Below, piece by piece: positions 10,582 to 22,991 of a DNA stretch of 64,000 bases (position 1 is the stretch's first letter; each line of letters starts with the position of its first letter). Source of the DNA: Polytrichum commune (lineage: Eukaryota > Streptophyta > Polytrichopsida > Polytrichales > Polytrichaceae). The notes beneath the pieces are model-generated. The model did not search any database, had not been told where the DNA came from, and saw only the letters and a list, made by a program, of their open reading frames with translations. Location of the stretch: NCBI GenBank assembly GCA_950295325.1, contig OX485806.1:4962001-5026000 (forward strand). Direction: 5' to 3'. Made by a program: the position numbers and the translations under genes.

Positions 10582-12399
10582 TCAATGCCTATGCTTCATT
10601 TCATTGGAATGTTTAGCCTTAGTTTCTTCAAAGTGCCTCACCAATTCATTGCCGTTCACCATGTTTCTTGCCACTACCCAAGTGGTTTCTTTCCCATGGT
10701 ATCCTAACTATTTCAACAAGTACTCATTTGTACATTGTTTTTCCTTTTCACTTGGGCTTCCTACACTTGAGGATGCCCAATTACCTCATATTCCAAATGA
10801 CCTTCACAAGGTCGTGAGGTGGCCTAATCATTTGCTTGTGATCGGGCCACAAGGTGTCGTCCTTAAATGGCTTTAGGTATGAGACATGAAATGTCGGATG
10901 CACTTTGATCTCGGGCAGTAATTCCAACTTATACATGTCCTTGAGCACTTGTTTTACAATGGGAAACGGAGCTCCCATTTTGGACATAAACTTTGGAGTA
11001 AGACCTTCCCCAAGGTGAAGTTGTCCACATTCAACGACACCTTTTTGGCCCACCTCATACTCCACTTTGCATCTTCCGGCATTGACTTGCACTTCGTAGC
11101 ACATTCGGGCTTTCTCCATCAACAACTTGGTCATCTCCAAGACTTGTTTACCATCCTTGGCCAAGTCCTCACCATCTTGGTTGAACTCTAGTGTTGAATG
11201 TGCCCCCTCGAGAGCTAGGTTAGTAGGTTGGAGCGCACTCCAAAAGCCACCATGAAAGACGACCACTTGGTCGCCAAGTGCGTGGCTACAATAAAACCAA
11301 ATTCCGCTCGACCCATATAGTCCGCCCAATCTCCTTGGTCCGCCCCCACCAAGTTCCTCAAGTATTGCTTCAAGACTCCATTCACACGCTTCATTTTCCC
11401 ATCCATTTGGGAATGTAAGGCCGTGCTAAACCTTAGTTTCATTCCGACCTCCTTAGAGAAATGCATTGAAAATGCACTTGTGAACTTTGGATCTTGATCC
11501 CACACAATCACTCTTGGCAACCCGTGGTGCCTCAACCAATCTTTGAGAAAAGGCTATACGGTCTCCAACGCGGTCGCGGTTCCCACAATCGGCACCATGT
11601 GTGCCAACTTGGCAAACCGCTCTACCATCAACAAGATGGCATCATACCCATGTCACTTCGGCAAACTTGTGATCAAGTCCATGCACATACTATGTCATGG
11701 TCCTGGCGGGATAGGCAACGGTTGCAAGAAACCGCCTTGATTTTGGTAAGAGGCTTGGTTCACTTGGCACTTCATCCAAGCCTTCACAAAGTAGGTTATA
11801 TCGACCTTTATGCACCGCCAATGGCACCTCCTTGACACCATTATATGGCGGGTTTTTCTTTGTCCTCTATGGCCGGCAATAGGACTATCACATTCCTCCT
11901 TCAAAACCGATAGCCTCAACTTGCCTTGTGGCACATACACCCAACTTTGCTTACACTTGAACTATCCGTCCACCAACTTAACCTCTTTGAGCACCTTGCT
12001 CTTGCGAAGCTCACCTAAAAGCTTTTGTGCTTTGGGGTAGTTAATTTATCCCTCCCGTACTTTGCATCACAAGTTTCCTTCGCCGACACATATTAGCCAC
12101 AAGGTTTGGATGGTTGTCATTGCTTGGAACTCTTCCGTCTACTTAGCGCATCCGGCACCACATTTCCACGGTCCGGTTTGTGGATCAAATCCACCTTTGT
12201 AAGCGCCAAACTATCATGTCACCGCCATGACTTGGCGCTCACTTGCGCTTGTATGTCAAAATACTTTTAGGACACATTGTCCATGGAGACCTTTGCTTCG
12301 TGCGACCCCAACTAGTGTCGCCACATTTCCAAACAATGCACTACGGCAAAGAAATTCTTTGTCATGAGTTGGTTGTCTTCTTTAACAACCATCGAGCTT

Positions 12400-13050
12400 C
12401 ATGTTCTCATAAGCAATGGCCATTGATCTTACATCAACAATCCGCCATTGGCAAAGTCATTCACCCCCGTATGCACCTCAAAAGGTTTGTCAAACTCCAA
12501 GAACTTGACTACAGTCGGCGAAGAGAGCTTGGTTTTAAGCTCTCCAAAGACTTGATGAAAAAGGCTCATCCCACTCTTGGGATAGCCGTTTTTTCACAAG
12601 TCGCTCAAGGTTCGACAACCATTAAGCTTAATGCTCCCATATGCAATGGCCCTCCATCTTGGATCAACATCCGCCAATGGTAAAGTCACTCGCCCCCATA
12701 TGCACCTCAAAAGGTTTGTCAAACTCCACGAATTTGACCACGGGCGGCGAAGAGAACTTGCTCTTAAGCTCCTCAAAGACTTGGTGGCAAGGCTCATCCC
12801 ACTCTTGGGATAGCCATTTCTTGCATAAGTCGCACAAGGTCGGACAACCATCAAGCTTAATGCTCTCATATGCAATGGCCATTCACCTTGCATTAACCAT
12901 CCGCCAATAGTAAAGTCACTCGCCTCCGTATGCACCTCAAAAGGTTTGACAAGCTCCGCAAACTTAAGCACGGGCGGCGAAGAGAACTCGCTTTCGAGCT
13001 CCCCAAAGGCTTGGTGACAAGGCTCATCCCACTCTTGGGATAGCCATTTC
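12400..13050 (-). repeat. About 3 tandem copies of the ~228-bp RNase H unit (N2)
   Basis: The marker CCCACTCTTGGGATAGCC recurs near 12571, 12799 and 13029. Each unit covers the end of the reverse transcriptase connection and the start of RNase H (residues like [20 protein letters not shown] through FEVHTGASDFTIGG). G1 has this segment once. Confidence 0.85.
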
Positions 13051-13475
13051 TTCAACAAATTGACTAAAGTCTTAACAACCTTAGAAAAATCTTGAATGAA
13101 GTGGTGGTAATAGTTGGCTAGGCCAACAAATGACCTAAGCCTTTTTTCTTGACTCAAGGACCAATTCTCCTCTTGGATTGCCTTGACATTTTTTTCATAT
13201 TCGTCCACCAACTTCCTTTGTCACCACATACCTCAAGATCTCAATATCTTGTTGAGCAAAGTTGTTTCTCACTCTTTGGCGGTAATTCTTTGGGCAACAC
13301 ATTGGTGAATACATCCTTGTATCTCACCAACATGCCACCAAAGTGGTTTAAGGGAGGCCCATCTTTCCTAGCCTCCCCATAAGTTCTTGGAGGTGCTCCA
13401 ATTGAACCACTACCATTATGTTTTTCATTTTTCATTTGGTTCATTAAGACCAAATTCAACTTGGGTCCTCCTATC

Positions 13476-13480
13476 ATAGG
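13476..13480 (+). other. Target-site duplication of N3, left copy (ATAGG)
   Basis: ATAGG immediately before the N3 5' LTR, repeated at 20672-20676 immediately after its 3' LTR. Removing N3 and one copy restores the contiguous N2 sequence CTATCATAGGAGTCC. Confidence 0.93.
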
Positions 13481-14455
13481 TGTCGCGCACCTCTCCATGA
13501 GGAGTGGCCGAAACACCATGGGCACAAGGGGGACCCCGGAGTGACACCCGGGACTTGTGGCGCCGTTGGTGAGAGGGCCCAAGTGATCCTAGTGTGGGTG
13601 AGGGCCCCGGGCGTTGGGAACGCCTCCCACCCACAAAGACTAGGAGGCATGAGGGTGAGGCCATGAGCTATGCGTAGCTCATGGCGTGGTGATTCTAGAA
13701 TGCTCAAGAACACCTCAATCGGAGGTGTGAGCTAGGAGTTATGGCCATTTGAGTGGGGCGCTGTCCCGGGACAGCGCCCTGGTACAGCAGTGCCTGGGAG
13801 TGATTCCCGGGACTGCCAAGGTTCAAAGAGGCATAACGTCCTCATAACTTTCCCGAATGGGGTAAGTGAGGAGTCCATCGGCATCTACGTGAAGCGTAGA
13901 TGAAGATGGAGTGGTCAAGTGTTAGCATTTGACATCATACAAGGAAGTTATGATGGTCTGAAGCTGTGGGGGCTTCTAGGCCCAGCGGCTAAGGGAAAAT
14001 GTCCACTTGGCCCCAACTCTTGGTAGAGAGACAAGAGGTTGGTTGATGGTGGGGTAGGGGCCCCGCGTAGAGTCCTAGAGGCTTATATGGGTGAGGTGGT
14101 GTGGCCTCACCCACCCGAGGCCGAACGGCACGGCCTCCATTGGCATTGGCCTAATGTGAGGCCATAGTTGCCTAGTATGGTTCGGGTTGTTGTAGTGTTG
14201 CTCCGGCAACGCGATGATCAACATAAGATTGGACTTCCATGGATGGAAGTCCACATCTAAGGATTGGTTACCGATTGAAGGGGTGAGTCCCGAAAGCAAA
14301 GTAGGAGGGTTGGTTCCCCTCCTATGAACTATAAGGTCCGGGGTGAGAGGAGCTAACCATTAGCATGGCGGTATGCGAAGGGTTAGCACTCGTAACCTTT
14401 GCTAGGAAATGAAAATTGCCAACATGGTCAAGGGGGACTAGCAAGGGTTGCGACA
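13481..14455 (+). repeat. 5' LTR of N3 (975 bp)
   Basis: Starts TGTCGCGCACC and ends GGGTTGCGACA. Contains the family's hairpin series: a 24-bp perfect palindrome made of GGGCGCTGTCCC and its complement near 13757-13780, ATCTACG...CGTAGAT, and GGACTTCCA...TGGAAGTCC. Candidate TATA motif TTATAT at 14083-14088. Confidence 0.95.
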
Positions 14456-14457
14456 CG

Positions 14458-14475
14458 TGGTATCAGAGCAGGGTT
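14458..14475 (+). promoter_or_regulatory. Primer-binding site of N3
   Basis: TGGTATCAGAGCAGGGTT, two bases after the 5' LTR; 12-base match to the initiator tRNA-Met 3' end. Intact in this recent element. Confidence 0.92.
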
Positions 14476-15099
14476 CCAATATTTGAGCTAGCACTTTGAG
14501 GTAGACATGGCTATCAAAAATGCGGGTTATGATGGTGAGCCCGGGGTTTCCAAAAGGTGTGAGGCTCAAATTGGAACAAGGGTCATGTGCAAGTGAATTT
14601 TGACCATACCATTGATTCTAATGACAATGGTGGGCATGAGGGTGGATTCGGTAAGGAAAATGGAGGAGTGCTTTGAAAGGGCTCCCGCAAACCTCGAAAA
14701 GTAATCGGGGGCTAGAATACCGAATGCATCCGAAAGCTTGGACGGTGGTAATGTTGGATTGAAATTCCAATCCGAATTGCTTAGAATGTGGTGAAGTTGG
14801 AATGGGTGCAAATGCGGCACTTAAGGCTTTTAGGCCTATGCCTGCGATTTAACCACCATAATGAATGGCACAACTAAGATTGACTAGTTGGCTAAGAAAC
14901 ACATCGTTTTAGATGGGGTTTCAAAAGCGGGTGGTGAATACCATGTTCAACTCCCCAAAGCTTCTTGAGGACGTATCGGGAATCTTTAAGATTTGAAGAA
15001 CATTGAAGCCGATGGTCCCGAAAAGAAGTTGGGCGGGGCATCACCACAAAGTGGGTTTTAGCCGATATTGGTCCCAAATAAATGGGCGAAAGTAGTTTG

Positions 15100-15380
15100 G
15101 CCCATTATACCAAGGCAAAACATACTCGTGCCACGGACGGAATGTTGGGAGGTGGGTTGATCCTACCAAAGCAATTCATGTTCGTGCCACGGACAAAGTG
15201 TGAAAGGTGGCTTTGTGCTACCAAGGCAAATCATGTTTGTTCCGCGGACAAACTATTAGAAATTGGTTTTGTGGCACCGTACCAAACCAATTTGTCCCGC
15301 GGACGGAATGTTTAGAGTTGGGTTTGCGGACCAAGCCAAGCCAAGTTGCCGAGGACGGAATGTTGGACGATGGCTTTGTT
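15100..15380 (+). repeat. 56-bp minisatellite in the gag-protease linker (N3)
   Basis: About four to five imperfect units built around CGGACGGAATGTT...CAAGGCAAATCATGTT. The 56-base period is not a multiple of three, so each unit shifts the reading frame. Confidence 0.85.
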
Positions 15381-16179
15381 GCCAAGGCTAGTAGCCTTAA
15401 GCCGAGGCCAAGTCTCATGGATTGACAAAGAGTCAACATACTCCTTGATGAGCTGAAGCTCATAAGGTGTTGGGGCTTGCCGACGCGTATAATGGGCAAT
15501 CTCATTAATGTGCGGTCTCTAAGGGTGAACCCCATGAAATAAGGTAATGACGATGTCTTTGACGTTATAATGTGGGACATTGGAATTTGTGGACATTTTA
15601 CACAATGTAAAATGGATGAGGTGCCCTCACTTTGGAGGACACCTTCTTTGAAACTCACATGAAAGATGTGAGGCGCAAGCCGGTGAGCTTGCGGTGCATT
15701 TGTGATGTGCCATGATGGCAAAGAATTGAACTACAAATTGACAAGGACTCCTATGGTAGGAGGACCCAAGTTGAATTTGGTCTTAATGGGCCAAATGAAA
15801 AATAAATAAAAACATAATGGTCGTGGTTCAATTGGAACAACTCCAAGGAACTCATGGGGAGGCTAGGAAAGATGGGCCTCCCCAAACCATACTTGTGGGA
15901 TGTTGGTGAGATACAAGGATGTATTCACCAATGTGTTGCTCAAAATGTTACCGCCAAGGAGTGAATTACAACTTTGCTCAAGAAGAAATTGAGTTCTTGA
16001 GGCATGTGGTGACAAAGGAAGTTGGTGGACAAACATGAAGAATTTCAAGGCAATCCAAGAGGAGAATTGGCCCTTGATTCAAAAAAGGCTTAGGTCATTG
16101 GTTGGCCTAGCCAACTACTACCACCATTTCATTCTGGATTTGTTTTAAGGTTGCTAGTACCTTACTCGACTTATTGAGG

Positions 16180-17090
16180 AAATGGCTATCCCAAGAGTGG
16201 GATGAGCCTTGTCACCAAGCCTTTGGAAAGCTCAAGAGCAAGTTCCCTTCACAAGATGTGGTTAAGTTTCCGGGTTTTCATAAGCATTTTGAGGTGCACA
16301 TGGAGACGAAGGACTTTATCATTGGCGCATAATGATGCAAGATGGATGACCATTGCTTATGAGAGCATTAGGCTCCATGGTTGTCGAACCTTGTCCGGCT
16401 TGTGCAAGAAATGGCTATCCCAAGAGTGGGATGAGCCATGCCACAAAGCCTTTGGGAAGCTTGAGAGCAAGTTCTCTTCGCCGCCCGTGCTCAAGTTTGC
16501 GGAATTTGACAAACCTTTTGAGGTGCATACGGGGGCGAGTGACTTTGCCATTGGTGGATGTTGATCCAAGATGGATGCCCGTTGCATATGGGAGCATTAA
16601 GCTTAAAGGTTGTCAAACCTTGTGCGACTTGTGAAAGAAATGGCTATCTCAAGAGTGGGATGAGCCTTGCCCCAAAATCTTTGGGAAGCTTAATACAAAG
16701 TTGTCTTTGCCACCCGTGTTCATGTTCGCGGAGCTTGACAAACCTTTTGAGGTCTATACGGGGGGGCGAGTGACTTTGCCATTGGCAGATGGTTAATGTA
16801 AGATGGATGGCCATTGCATATGAGAGCGTTAAGCTTGACGGTTATCCGACCTTATCCGACTTGTGGAAGAAATGACTATCCCAAGAGTGGGATGAGCCTT
16901 GCCACCAAGTCTTTGGGGAGCTTGAGAGCAAGTGTTCTTAGACGCCCGTGCTCAAGTTCGCGGAGCTTGACAAACCTTTTGAGGTGCATACGGGGGTGAA
17001 TGACTTTGCCAATGGCGGATTGTTGATGTAAGATGGATGGCCATTGCATATGGGAGCATTAAGCTTGATGGTTGTCAAAGAAGACACCCA
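16180..17090 (+). repeat. About 4 tandem copies of the ~228-bp RNase H unit (N3)
   Basis: The marker ATCCCAAGAGTGGGATGAG recurs near 16187, 16418, 16645 and 16878, spacing 227-233 bases. Confidence 0.88.
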
Positions 17091-18884
17091 ACTCATGACA
17101 AAGAACTTATTTGCCGTAGTGCATTGCTTGAAGATGTGGCGACACTATTTGGGGTTGCACAAACCAAAGGTCTACATGGATAATGTGTCCTAAAATAATT
17201 TTGACATTCAAGCGCAAGTGAGCGCCAAGTCATTGCGGTGGCATGATAGTTTGGCGCTTATAAAGGTGGATTTGATCCACAAACCGGACCGTGGATATGT
17301 GGTGCCGGATGCGCGAAGTAGACCGGAAGAGTTCCAAGCAATGAGAACCATCCAAACCTTGTGGCTAATGTGTGCCGGCCAAGGAAACTTGTGATGCAAG
17401 ATACGGGAGGGGTAAATTAACTACCCCAAAGCACAAAAGCTTTTAGGTGAGCTTCGCAAGAGCAAGGTGCTGAAAGAGGTTAAGTTGGTGGACGGATTGT
17501 TCAAGTGCAAACAAAGTCGGGTGTATGTGCCACAAGGCAAGTTCAGGCTATCGGTTTTGAAGGAGGAATATGATAGTCCTATTGCCGGCCATAGAGGAGA
17601 AAGAAAAAGCCGTCATAGAATGGTGTCAAAGAGGTACCATTGGCGGTGCATAAAGGAAGATATAGCCCACTTTGTGAAGGCTTGAATCAAAGTGCCAAGT
17701 GAACCGAGCCTCTTACCAAAAGCAAGGCGGCTTCTTGCAACCGTTGCCTATCCCGTTGGCGCCATGGCATAGTATGTGCATGGACTTGATCACAAGTTTG
17801 CCGGAGTCACATGGGTATGATGCCATCTTGTTGATGGTAGAGCGGTTTGCCAAGTGGGCACACATGGTGCCGATTGTGGGAACCGCCACCGCGTTGGAGA
17901 CCGCATAGCCTTTTCTCAAAGGATGGTTGAGGCATCACGGGTTGCCACAAGTGATTGTGTGGGATCAAGATCCAAAGTTCACAAGTGCATTTTCAATGCA
18001 TTTCTCTAGGAGGTCGTATTGAAACTAAGGTTTAGCACGACCTTGCATTCCCAAATGGATGGGAAAACAAAGCGTGTGAATGGAGTCTTGAAGCAATACT
18101 TGAGGAACTTGGTGGGGGCGGACCAAGGAGATTGGGCGGACTATGTGGGTCGAGCGGAGTGTAATTGCAATGTAGCCACGCAATTGGCTACCAAGGGGTG
18201 GTCTTTGGTGGTGGCTTATGGAGTGGATGCGCTCCAACCTATTAACCTAGCTCTCGAGGGGGCACATTCAACACTAGAGTTCAACCAAGATGGTGAGGAC
18301 TTGGCCAAGAAGCGTGAACAAGTCTTGGAGATGACCAAGTTGTTGGTGGAGAAAGCCCGAAGGTGCTACGGAGTGCAAATCAATGCCGGAAGACGCGAAG
18401 TGGAGTATGAGGTGGGCCAATAAGGTGTTGTTGAATGTGGACAACTTCACCTTGCCCAAAGGCCTTACTTCAAAAGTTCATGTCCAAAATTGGAGCTTCG
18501 TTTTCCATTGTGAAACAAGTGTTCAAGGACATGTATAAGTTGGAATTACCACCGGAGATCAAAGTGCATCCGACATTTCATGTCTCATTACGAAAGTCAT
18601 TTTAGGACGACACCTTGTGGCCCGATCACAAGCAAGTGATTAGGCCACGTCCCGACCTTGTGGAGGTCATTTGGAACATGAGGTAGGAGGGCACCTTCAA
18701 GTGTAGGAAGCCCAAGTGAAAATGAAAAAAATGTACAAAAGACTACTTGGTGAAATGGTGAGGATACCATGAAAAAGAAACCGCTTGGGTGGCGGCAAGA
18801 GACATGGTGAACACCAATGAATAGGTGAAGCACTTTGAAGAAACTAAGGCTAAGGATTCCAATAAAATGAAGCGTAGGCATTGA

Positions 18885-19696
18885 TGAGGACATCAATCTC
18901 CTTTAGTGGGGGAGAGACGCTAGTAGCACACTTAGCTTCGAGGTTAATTATGCCACAACATGCACTTGTTCTTTGGCTTGAGGGAATAAAGTCCAAACTT
19001 TAGTGGTGCAAAGAGAAAAGTATGAGATGAGGTCCTAGTCTTGTACTTGTGCTTGGTTAATGGAAGAGGGGGAATAGACATGCCAAACTAGGTTGGGTAA
19101 GCCGAGTAATTGGGGCCATGGCTTGGAGGGGCCTTGGATAAAACCAAGAAACTTCTTAGTTGTGGGCTTGTCCGGGCGGGGACAAGGTGATGGCGCGTGC
19201 TCATAAAAGTGCTACCCACGAGCTCACGAGAGTTGGCGCATGGGAGTCATGAACCCATGTCTCGAAAGAGCAAAGTGGGAACCGAGTCGGGCGGGACTTG
19301 GCATCACCCCCGTGCGATCGAGGCGTGGCTTAACAATGGAAAGCCATCTCGGAGTTGCAACCGAGACAACTTAGTGGAAGCGTTGAGGTCTCGCCTAGAT
19401 GTGTCATGTTAGGCTAGTGGAGCCTAACGAGGGAGCCCCAAAGGAGGGGCAACCCAAGTGAATCCCAAAGTAGGTGGGTCTAGTATAGGTTAGGTCCTTG
19501 GATGAGAGATCCAAGGTCGCTAACGGACCACCTAAGAACGACACCTTTGGGACTATGCCAAATTTGTAGATGCATTGTGGGGGTCGCGCCCTAAGGTAAA
19601 CACAATGCCGCACCATAGAGGATGGCAACTTGAGAATTGGTGTGCCGACTACGAGTATAGTCGATGAGGGCATCGACTCCGTTTGGTGGGGGTGAG
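18885..19696 (+). other. 3' untranslated region of N3 with polypurine tract
   Basis: 812 bases between the pol stop and the 3' LTR, closing with GGTGGGGGTGAG (19685-19696) directly before TGTC. No gene supported. Confidence 0.82.
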
Positions 19697-20671
19697 TGTC
19701 ACGCACCTCTCCATGAGGAGTGGCCGAAACACCATGGGCACAAGGGGGACCCCGGAGTGACACCCGGGACTTGTGGCGCCGTTGGTGAGAGGGCCCAAGT
19801 GATCCTAGTGTGGGTGAGGGCCCCGGGCGTTGGGAACGCCTCCCACCCACAAAGACTAGGAGGCATGAGGGTGAGGCCATGAGCTATGCGTAGCTCATGG
19901 CGTGGTGATTCTAGAATGCTCAAGAACACCTCAATCGGAGGTGTGAGCTAGGAGTTATGGCCATTTGAGTGGGGCGCTGTCCCGGGACAGCGCCCTGGTA
20001 CAGCAGTGCCTGGGAGTGATTCCCGGGACTGCCAAGGTTCAAAGAGGCATAACGTCCTCATAACTTTCCCGAATGGGGTAAGTGAGGAGTCCATCGGCAT
20101 CTACGTGAAGCGTAGATGAAGATGGAGTGGTCAAGTGTTAGCATTTGACATCATACAAGGAAGTTATGATGGTCTGAAGCTGTGGGGGCTTCTAGGCCCA
20201 GCGGCTAAGGGAAAATGTCCACTTGGCCCCAACTCTTGGTAGAGAGACAAGAGGTTGGTTGATGGTGGGGTAGGGGCCCCGCGTAGAGTCCTAGAGGCTT
20301 ATATGGGTGAGGTGGTGTGGCCTCACCCACCCGAGGCCGAACGGCACGGCCTCCATTGGCATTGGCCTAATGTGAGGCCATAGTTGCCTAGTATGGTTCG
20401 GGTTGTTGTAGTGTTGCTCCGGCAACGCGATGATCAACATAAGATTGGACTTCCATGGATGGAAGTCCACATCTAAGGATTGGTTACCGATTGAAGGGGT
20501 GAGTCCCGAAAGCAAAGTAGGAGGGTTGGTTCCCCTCCTATGAACTATAAGGTCCGGGGTGAGAGGAGCTAACCATTAGCATGGCGGTATGCGAAGGGTT
20601 AGCACTCGTAACCTTTGCTAGGAAATGAAAATTGCCAACATGGTCAAGGGGGACTAGCAAGGGTTGCGACA
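19697..20671 (+). repeat. 3' LTR of N3 (975 bp)
   Basis: Same length as the 5' LTR and, as far as I can read, the same sequence except TGTCACGC for TGTCGCGC at the start. Followed by the ATAGG duplication. Confidence 0.95.
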
Positions 20672-20676
20672 ATAGG
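20672..20676 (+). other. Target-site duplication of N3, right copy (ATAGG)
   Basis: Matches 13476-13480. Confidence 0.93.
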
Positions 20677-21965
20677 AGTCCTTATCAATTTGAACTTCAT
20701 CTCTTTGCCATTATGACACATCATAATGCATCGCAAGCACACCAGCTTGGGCCTCACATCTATCATGTGAGTTTCAAAGAAGGTGACCTTTACAATGACA
20801 TGCACCTCATTAATTTCACATAGAGTGAAATCTTGACAAGAATCCAATGTCCCACATTGAAAGGTTACATGCATCGCGGCCTCCTTTGTCTCATGCGGTT
20901 CGCCCTTTCCAAACCGCACCTTGGTGGGCTTGCCGCTCTACCAATCGGCAAGCCCCAACTCCCTTGTGAGCTTTAGGCTTATCAAAGAGTCCGTTGCCTC
21001 TTTGGCACCCCATGAGACATATCTCCCATTCATTTGAGCCTCAAGGTATAAATGACTTGGCCTTGGCTCAAGGCTACTAGCCTTGGCCACAAAGCCACCA
21101 TCTAACATTCGGTCCACGGCAACAATATGTTTTGGCTTGGTCCGTAAAGCCAACTTTTAACATTCCATCCGTGGCACAAATATGGTCTAGCTTGATACCA
21201 CCAATTCACCTTCTAACATTCCGTCCGCGGCGCAAACATTATATGGATTAGTATCATAAAACCACTTCTAACATTCCGCATACGGCACAAATATGAATTG
21301 GCTTGGTACCACAAAACCACCTTCTCACATTCCGCCCGCGGAATGAGCATGATTTGCCTTGGTATAATGGGCCACACTATTTGTGCCCATTCCCTTGAGA
21401 CCTCTTTGGCTAAACCCACTTCGTGGTGATGTGCCGCCAAACTTCTTTTTGGAACCATCGGCTTTAATGTTTTTCACATCTTGAAGATCCCCAATACGTC
21501 CTCAAGAAGCTTTGGGGACTCCATCATGAAATTCACCCCCCGTTTTTGAAACCCACCTAAAACGATGCATCTCTTGGAAAGCTCGTCCATCCAAGATGTA
21601 CAATTCATTCGGGTGTGAAATTCATGCATATTGCCTTGAGAGGCCCCACGTGCCTCATTTGCATCCATTCCAACATCACCACATTTCAAGCATTTTGGAT
21701 TGGAATTTTCAATCCAACATGACCACCTTCCAAGCTTTCGGGTGCATTTGGTATTTTAGCCCTCAAATACATTTCAAGGTTTGCGGGAGCCCTTTCAAAG
21801 GACTCCTCCATTTTCCATACCGAATCCACCCTCATGCCCACCATTGTCATTAGAACCAATGGTGTGGTCAGAATCCATTTGCAAATGATCCTTGTTCCAA
21901 TTTGAGCCTCGCAACCTTTAGGAAACCCCGGGCTCACCATCATAACCTGCACATTTAATAGCCAT
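20677..21965 (-). pseudogene. Dead gag-protease part of N2 (continuation across N3)
   Basis: Continues the minus-strand N2 sequence from the N3 target site: protease region, a degraded 56-bp minisatellite (about 21095-21350), Gag remnants, and the original ATG at 21965. Many stops and frameshifts. Confidence 0.85.
21095..21350 (-). repeat. 56-bp minisatellite in the gag-protease linker (N2)
   Basis: Degenerate units marked by CATTCCGTCCGCGG or close variants, about four copies. Confidence 0.75.
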
Positions 21966-21996
21966 GTCTCCCTCAAAGTGCTAGCTCAAATATTGG

Positions 21997-22014
21997 AACC
22001 CTGCTCTGATACCA
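21997..22014 (-). promoter_or_regulatory. Primer-binding site of N2
   Basis: Complement of TGGTATCAGAGCAGGGTT, two bases inside the N2 5' LTR. Confidence 0.88.
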
Positions 22015-22016
22015 CG

Positions 22017-22991
22017 TGTCGCAACCCTTGCTAGATCCCTTAACAATCTTGCCAATTTTCAATTCTAGCAAAGGTTACGAGTCGCTAACCCTTCGCATAC
22101 CGCCATGCTAATGATTAGCTCCTCTCGCCCCGGACCTTATAGTTCATTGGAGGGAAACCAACCCTCCTACTTTGCTTTAGGGACTCACCCCTTTAATCGG
22201 TAACCAATCCTAAGATGTGAACTTCCATCCATGGAAGTCCAATCTTATGTTGATCATCGCATTGCCGGAGCAACACTACAACAACCCAAACCATACTAGG
22301 CAACTATGGCCTCACAATGGGCCAATGCCAATGGAGGCCATGCCGTTCGGCCTCGGGTGGGTGAGGCCACACCACCTCACCCATATAAGCCTCTAGGACT
22401 CTACGCAGGGACCCTACCCCACCGTCAACCAACCTCTTGTCTCTCTACCAAGAGTTGGGGCCAAGTGGACATTTTCCCTTAGCCGCTGGGCCTAGAAACC
22501 CCTAGCAGCTTCAGACCATCATAACTTCCTTGTATGATGTCGAATGCTAACAGTTGACCACTCCATCTTCATCTACGCTTCACGTAGATGCCGATGGACT
22601 CCTCACTTGCCCCATTCGGGCAAGTCTTGAGGAAGTTATGCCTGTTTGAACCTTGGCAGTCCTGGGAATCACTCCCAGGCACTGCTGTACCAGGGCGCTG
22701 TCCCGGGACAGCGCCCCACTCAAATGGCCATAACTCCTAGCTCACACCTCCGATTGAGGTGTTCTTGAGCATTCTAGAGTCACCACGCCATGAGCTAGGC
22801 ATAGCTCATGGCCTTACCCTTGTGCCTCCTAGTCTCCGTGGGTGGGAGGCGTTCCCAACGCCCGGGGCCCTCACCCACACTAGGATCACTTGGGCCCTCT
22901 CAACAACGGCGCCACAAGTCCCGGGTGTCACTCCGGGGTCCCCCTTGTGCCCATGGTGTTTCGGGCACTCCTCATGGAGAGGTGCGCGACA
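22017..22991 (-). repeat. 5' LTR of N2 (975 bp)
   Basis: Partner of 8792-9767. Its outer flank ACCTTAGGG is the interrupted N1 untranslated region. Confidence 0.92.

Larger units (their letters stand above)
10582..13480 (-). pseudogene. Dead pol of N2, 3' part (reverse transcriptase to chromodomain)
   Basis: Minus-strand remnants of chromodomain region, integrase (including a [14 protein letters not shown] stretch in place of the usual SDRDPKF), RNase H and reverse transcriptase, in several frames with stops. The RNase H start is amplified as tandem copies of about 228 bases (12400-13050). The stop codon position equals that of G1. The piece ends at the N3 target site ATAGG and continues at 20677. 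Confidence 0.88.
14507..18884 (+). pseudogene. Dead gag-pol of N3
   Basis: Collinear with the G1 polyprotein from the ATG at 14507 to the stop at 18882-18884, ending in the same KRRH tail. Order: Gag remnants (14650-15000), a 56-bp minisatellite in place of the linker after the zinc knuckle (15100-15380), protease and reverse transcriptase remnants, a tandem RNase H expansion (16180-17090), integrase ([25 protein letters not shown] and QMDGKTKRVN stretches still readable) and chromodomain remnants. The usual glutamate of the DDE triad reads lysine in the last stretch. Numerous stops and frameshifts exclude a functional product. Confidence 0.92.
13481..20671 (+). mobile_element. N3: complete, recent, non-autonomous Ty3/gypsy element
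   Basis: 5' LTR 13481-14455, primer site 14458-14475, dead gag-pol 14507-18884, 3' untranslated region 18885-19696 with purine tract, 3' LTR 19697-20671, flanked by ATAGG duplications. The two 975-bp LTRs look identical apart from one base (TGTCGCGC against TGTCACGC), so this is the youngest insertion in the block; yet gag and pol contain many stops, frameshifts and the two tandem-repeat expansions. It must have been mobilised by proteins from another element. Confidence 0.93.
8792..22991 (-). mobile_element. N2: non-autonomous Ty3/gypsy element inserted in N1, itself interrupted by N3
   Basis: 3' LTR 8792-9767, 3' untranslated region 9768-10581, dead gag-pol 10582-21965 (with N3 occupying 13481-20671), primer site 21997-22014, 5' LTR 22017-22991. 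Near-identical LTRs point to a fairly recent insertion although the coding region was already dead. It sits in the 3' untranslated region of N1 without a usual 5-bp duplication: two target bases (TT) are missing and 11 bases of primer site are present at the left edge. Confidence 0.85.

Noticed and set aside
13425-13713. Open frames recurring in every LTR (proteins rich in Pro, Gly and Arg)
   Set aside because: They arise on both strands from the GC-rich LTR sequence, start and stop differently between copies and show no codon constraint; recurrence is due to the LTR being repeated.
15082-15425. Cys-rich repeat protein suggested by frames across the 56-bp arrays
   Set aside because: The period is not a multiple of three, frames differ between copies and lie in dead gag-pol; the apparent repeat protein is a by-product of the minisatellite.
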